6,959 nucleotides of DNA from Burkholderiales bacterium RIFCSPHIGHO2_12_FULL_61_11. GTDB lineage: Bacteria > Pseudomonadota > Gammaproteobacteria > Burkholderiales > Burkholderiaceae_C. The notes beneath the pieces were generated by a model. That model saw nothing but the letters and a program-made list of their open reading frames with translations. It was not told the origin of the DNA and did not search any database. Each line of letters starts with the position of its first letter. The stretch's first letter is position 1. The stretch covers positions 1-6,959 of the forward strand of contig MERZ01000301.1 in the NCBI GenBank assembly GCA_001770785.1, read 5' to 3'. Below are positions 4,600 through 6,959 of the stretch, one piece after another. Position numbers and translations under genes: made by a program.

Positions 4600-6738
4600 A
4601 CAACTCAAAATCTTCTGGTTGAACTGTTCGTGGAAGAGCTGCCGCCCAAGGCGCTCAAAAAACTCGGCGACGCCTTCGCCAGTGTGCTGGCCGAGCAACT
4701 CAAGGCCCAGGGACTGACCAGCGCCGAATCGGTGGTGACGGCTTATGCCTCGCCGCGTCGCCTGGCCGCGCACATCAGCCACGTCTGGCTCAAGGCCGCC
4801 GACAAGGCCGTGCAGCAAAAGCTCATGCCCATTTCCGTGGGGCTCGATGCGTCAGGCAAGGCCACGCCCGCACTCATCAAGAAGCTGCAGGCGCTGGGCG
4901 CTGACCTGTCCGACCCGCTTGCCGCGGTAGCCGCGCTCAAGCGCGCGCCTGACGGTAAGTCGCAAGCGCTGTTCTACGACAGCCTGATGACCGGCGCCAC
5001 GCTGGACACCGGCCTGCAAAAGGCGCTCGAAGAGGCGATTGCCAAACTTCCCATTCCCAAAGTCATGAGCTACCAGCTTGAGACCGACTGCGCATTGCCC
5101 GGCTGGAGCAGCGTGAACTTCGTGCGCCCGGCGCATGGCCTGGTGGCACTGCACGGCAGCACCGTGGTGCCAATCAAGGTGCTGGGTCTGAAGGCCGGCA
5201 ATACCACGCACGGCCACCGCTTTGAAGCGGCCGTCGACCCGGTGCTGTTGAAAGACGCCGACAGCTACGCCGCCACGCTGGCCCAGGACGGCGCAGTGAT
5301 CGCCTCGTTTACCGAACGCAAGGCTGAAATCGCGGGCCAGCTCGCCCGAGCAGCGGTGAAGGTCGGTGGCGGCTGCACGCCCGTCGACGATGAGGCGCTG
5401 CTTGACGAAGTCACCGCACTGGTCGAGCGGCCCAACGTGCTGGTTTGCGAGTTCGAGAAAGAGTTTCTCGACGTGCCGCAGGAATGCCTGATCCTGACGA
5501 TGAAGGCCAACCAGAAATATTTTCCGCTGCTCGATGCCCAGGGCAAGCTGACCAACAAGTTCCTCGTGGTCAGCAATATCAGCCCGCTGGATGCCAGCGC
5601 GGTGATCGGCGGCAACGAGCGCGTGGTGCGCCCGCGCCTGGCCGATGCCAAGTTCTTCTTTGACCAGGACCGCAAGAAAACGCTGGCCTCGCGCGTGGCG
5701 GGGCTGGACAAGGTGGTTTATCACAGCAAGCTGGGCACGCAAGGCGAGCGCGTGGATCGCGTGCGCGCCATCGCCAAGGCGGTAGGGCCGCAACTGGGCG
5801 GCGCGGCGCTGGCGCGGCAGGCCGACCAGGCCGCGCAGCTGGCCAAGACCGATCTGGTGACCGACATGGTCGGCGAGTTCCCGGAGTTGCAGGGCATCAT
5901 GGGCCGCTACTACGCGCTCAACGACGGTCTGAGCGCCGATGTGGCCGATGCGATCGAAGATCACTACAAGCCGCGCTTCGCGGGCGATGAACTGCCACGC
6001 AACATGAGCGGCGTGGTCGTCGCGCTGGCCGACAAGCTGGAAACGCTGGTCGGCATGTTCGGCATTGGCAACCTGCCCACCGGCGACAAGGACCCGTTTG
6101 CGCTGCGCCGCCACGCGCTCGGCGTGATCCGGATGCTGATCGAGAAAGACCTGCCGCTGGCGCTGGACGCGCTGGTGGCCAGTGTGGCCCCGGTGTTTGA
6201 CGACAAGATCACGGATGCCTCAGGCACCTCTGCCGCGCTGACCGATTTCATCTACGAACGTCTGGCCGGCAGCCTGCGCGAGCAGGGCTACAGCGCGCAG
6301 GAAGTCGAAGCCGTGCTGGCCCTGCGGCCGCAGCGGCTGGGCGAGGTGCCCAAGCGCCTGGCGGCCGTGCGAGCTTTCGCCGCGCTGCCTGAGGCCCCCG
6401 CCCTGGCCACCGCCAACAAGCGCATTGCCAACATCCTCAAGAAAACGCAGGATGTCGACCCGCATGTCAGCGAGCTGCTGCTTCAGGAGCCCGCTGAAAT
6501 TGCCCTGTATGCCGCGATGAAAAAACTCGCGCCCAAGGCCAATGCGCAGTTTGAAGCGGGCCACTATACCGCCTCGCTGCAAACCCTGGCAGCCTTGCGC
6601 GCGCCGGTCGATGCGTTCTTCGATGGCGTGATGGTCAATGCCGAAGCGCTGGACCTGAGGCTGAACCGACAGGGTCTGCTGAAAAGCCTGCACGACGCGA
6701 TGAACCGCGTCGCCGACCTGTCGCGTCTGGCGGCCTGA
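4597..6738 (+). CDS. glyS: Glycyl-tRNA synthetase beta subunit
   Basis: GlyS is the tRNA-recognising partner of GlyQ in the alpha2-beta2 enzyme. The 713-residue product is close to the usual length (689 in Escherichia coli). Visible family landmarks in order are LLVELFVEELPPKAL (6-20), ASPRRLA (51-57), NFVRPAHG (174-181), MKANQKYFPLLD (302-313), NERVVRPRLADAKFFFDQD (340-358), KLGTQGER (378-385), the HD-like region TDMVGEFPELQGIMGRYYA (422-440), HYKPRFAGDELP (456-467) and DKDPFALRRHALGVIR (497-512). The C-terminal DALR-type anticodon-binding domain (about 600-700) includes ANKRIANILKK and FFDGVMVNAEALDLRLNRQGLL. No frameshift or internal stop is seen. The ATG lies 4 nt after the glyQ stop, so translational coupling is likely. 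Base composition and codon choice match the neighbouring genes. No terminator follows; the next frame opens 8 nt later, suggesting one transcript. Confidence 0.98.
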   Translation: MTTQNLLVELFVEELPPKALKKLGDAFASVLAEQLKAQGLTSAESVVTAYASPRRLAAHISHVWLKAADKAVQQKLMPISVGLDASGKATPALIKKLQALGADLSDPLAAVAALKRAPDGKSQALFYDSLMTGATLDTGLQKALEEAIAKLPIPKVMSYQLETDCALPGWSSVNFVRPAHGLVALHGSTVVPIKVLGLKAGNTTHGHRFEAAVDPVLLKDADSYAATLAQDGAVIASFTERKAEIAGQLARAAVKVGGGCTPVDDEALLDEVTALVERPNVLVCEFEKEFLDVPQECLILTMKANQKYFPLLDAQGKLTNKFLVVSNISPLDASAVIGGNERVVRPRLADAKFFFDQDRKKTLASRVAGLDKVVYHSKLGTQGERVDRVRAIAKAVGPQLGGAALARQADQAAQLAKTDLVTDMVGEFPELQGIMGRYYALNDGLSADVADAIEDHYKPRFAGDELPRNMSGVVVALADKLETLVGMFGIGNLPTGDKDPFALRRHALGVIRMLIEKDLPLALDALVASVAPVFDDKITDASGTSAALTDFIYERLAGSLREQGYSAQEVEAVLALRPQRLGEVPKRLAAVRAFAALPEAPALATANKRIANILKKTQDVDPHVSELLLQEPAEIALYAAMKKLAPKANAQFEAGHYTASLQTLAALRAPVDAFFDGVMVNAEALDLRLNRQGLLKSLHDAMNRVADLSRLAA

Positions 6739-6746
6739 AGCGGCCC

Positions 6747-6959
6747 ATGAGCAGCCCGGCCCCGCCAATCGGCTGGCTCACCCGCTGGACATCGCTGCAC
6801 ACGGCCTGGCTGCTGTTTGCGCCGCCCGCCCTGCTGGCGGGCCTGCGCGCGGTGCTCGAATGGCTGAACGATCGCCAGGGCGCAACGCCGGCCTTGCCGC
6901 TGTTGCCACTCTCGACACCGTCGGGCACGCTCAACCTGCTCTGGCCCATCCTTGCTGGG
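6747..6959 (+). CDS. Unidentified, probably membrane-associated protein (N-terminus only, cut by the window edge)
   Basis: An ATG at 6747, 8 nt after the glyS stop, opens a frame that runs without a stop for 71 codons to the window edge. Codon third positions are mostly G or C, like the genes upstream, which supports real coding. The protein starts MSSPAPPIGWLTRWTSLHTA and has a hydrophobic stretch at about residues 17-40 (TAWLLFAPPALLAGLRAVLEWL), then a Pro/Leu-rich segment and a second hydrophobic run beginning LNLLWPILAG at the edge. This suggests an integral or inner-membrane protein with its first helix near the N-terminus. I do not recognise the family. In many Burkholderiales, as I recall, glyS is followed by gmhB (heptose bisphosphate phosphatase); this sequence lacks the D-x-D-G phosphatase start expected of GmhB, so it is something else. 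No clear Shine-Dalgarno is visible; coupling to glyS translation would explain that. Confidence 0.6.
   Translation, partial: MSSPAPPIGWLTRWTSLHTAWLLFAPPALLAGLRAVLEWLNDRQGATPALPLLPLSTPSGTLNLLWPILAG

Noticed and set aside
4852..6114. Minus-strand open frame of 420 codons opposite glyS
   Set aside because: His/Gln/Arg/Ala-rich composition typical of the antisense of a G/C-rich gene; glyS accounts fully for the region.

Overview
The window looks like chromosomal DNA of a GC-rich betaproteobacterium, most likely Burkholderiales and plausibly Comamonadaceae (Polaromonas/Rhodoferax-like). I infer this from the protein sequences, the strong G/C preference at third codon positions, and the gene order corC-lnt-glyQ-glyS, which I recall as common in that order. 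No database search was possible, so the taxonomic placement is an inference.

Layout. At the left edge (1-196, minus strand) is the N-terminus of a class III adenylate/guanylate cyclase domain, cut by the window boundary. A 108-bp divergent intergenic region with a strong A/T-rich palindrome separates it from an Lrp/AsnC-family regulator (305-778, plus). A 276-bp non-coding stretch follows (779-1054), holding a cluster of small stem-loops. Next come four plus-strand housekeeping genes: corC (1055-1909, GTG start), lnt (1916-3559), a 118-bp spacer, then glyQ (3678-4592) and glyS (4597-6738). A gene running off the right edge (6747-6959) encodes the start of an unrecognised, probably membrane-associated protein.

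Function. CorC (CBS-domain protein of the YbeX family) and Lnt (apolipoprotein N-acyltransferase, last step of lipoprotein maturation) form a tight pair, as ybeX-lnt does in Escherichia coli. GlyQ and GlyS are the alpha and beta subunits of the heterotetrameric bacterial glycyl-tRNA synthetase and are spaced for translational coupling. The regulator at 305-778 is not obviously connected to these genes; its palindrome-bearing upstream region suggests autoregulation and possibly control of the divergent cyclase gene.

Overall this is mostly an ordinary core-genome region. I see no tRNA, rRNA, CRISPR array, insertion sequence or phage gene, and no convincing new system. The points worth a second look are the divergent-promoter palindrome, the stem-loop cluster at 842-968, the structured leader before glyQ, the in-frame corC/lnt junction, and the unidentified gene after glyS.
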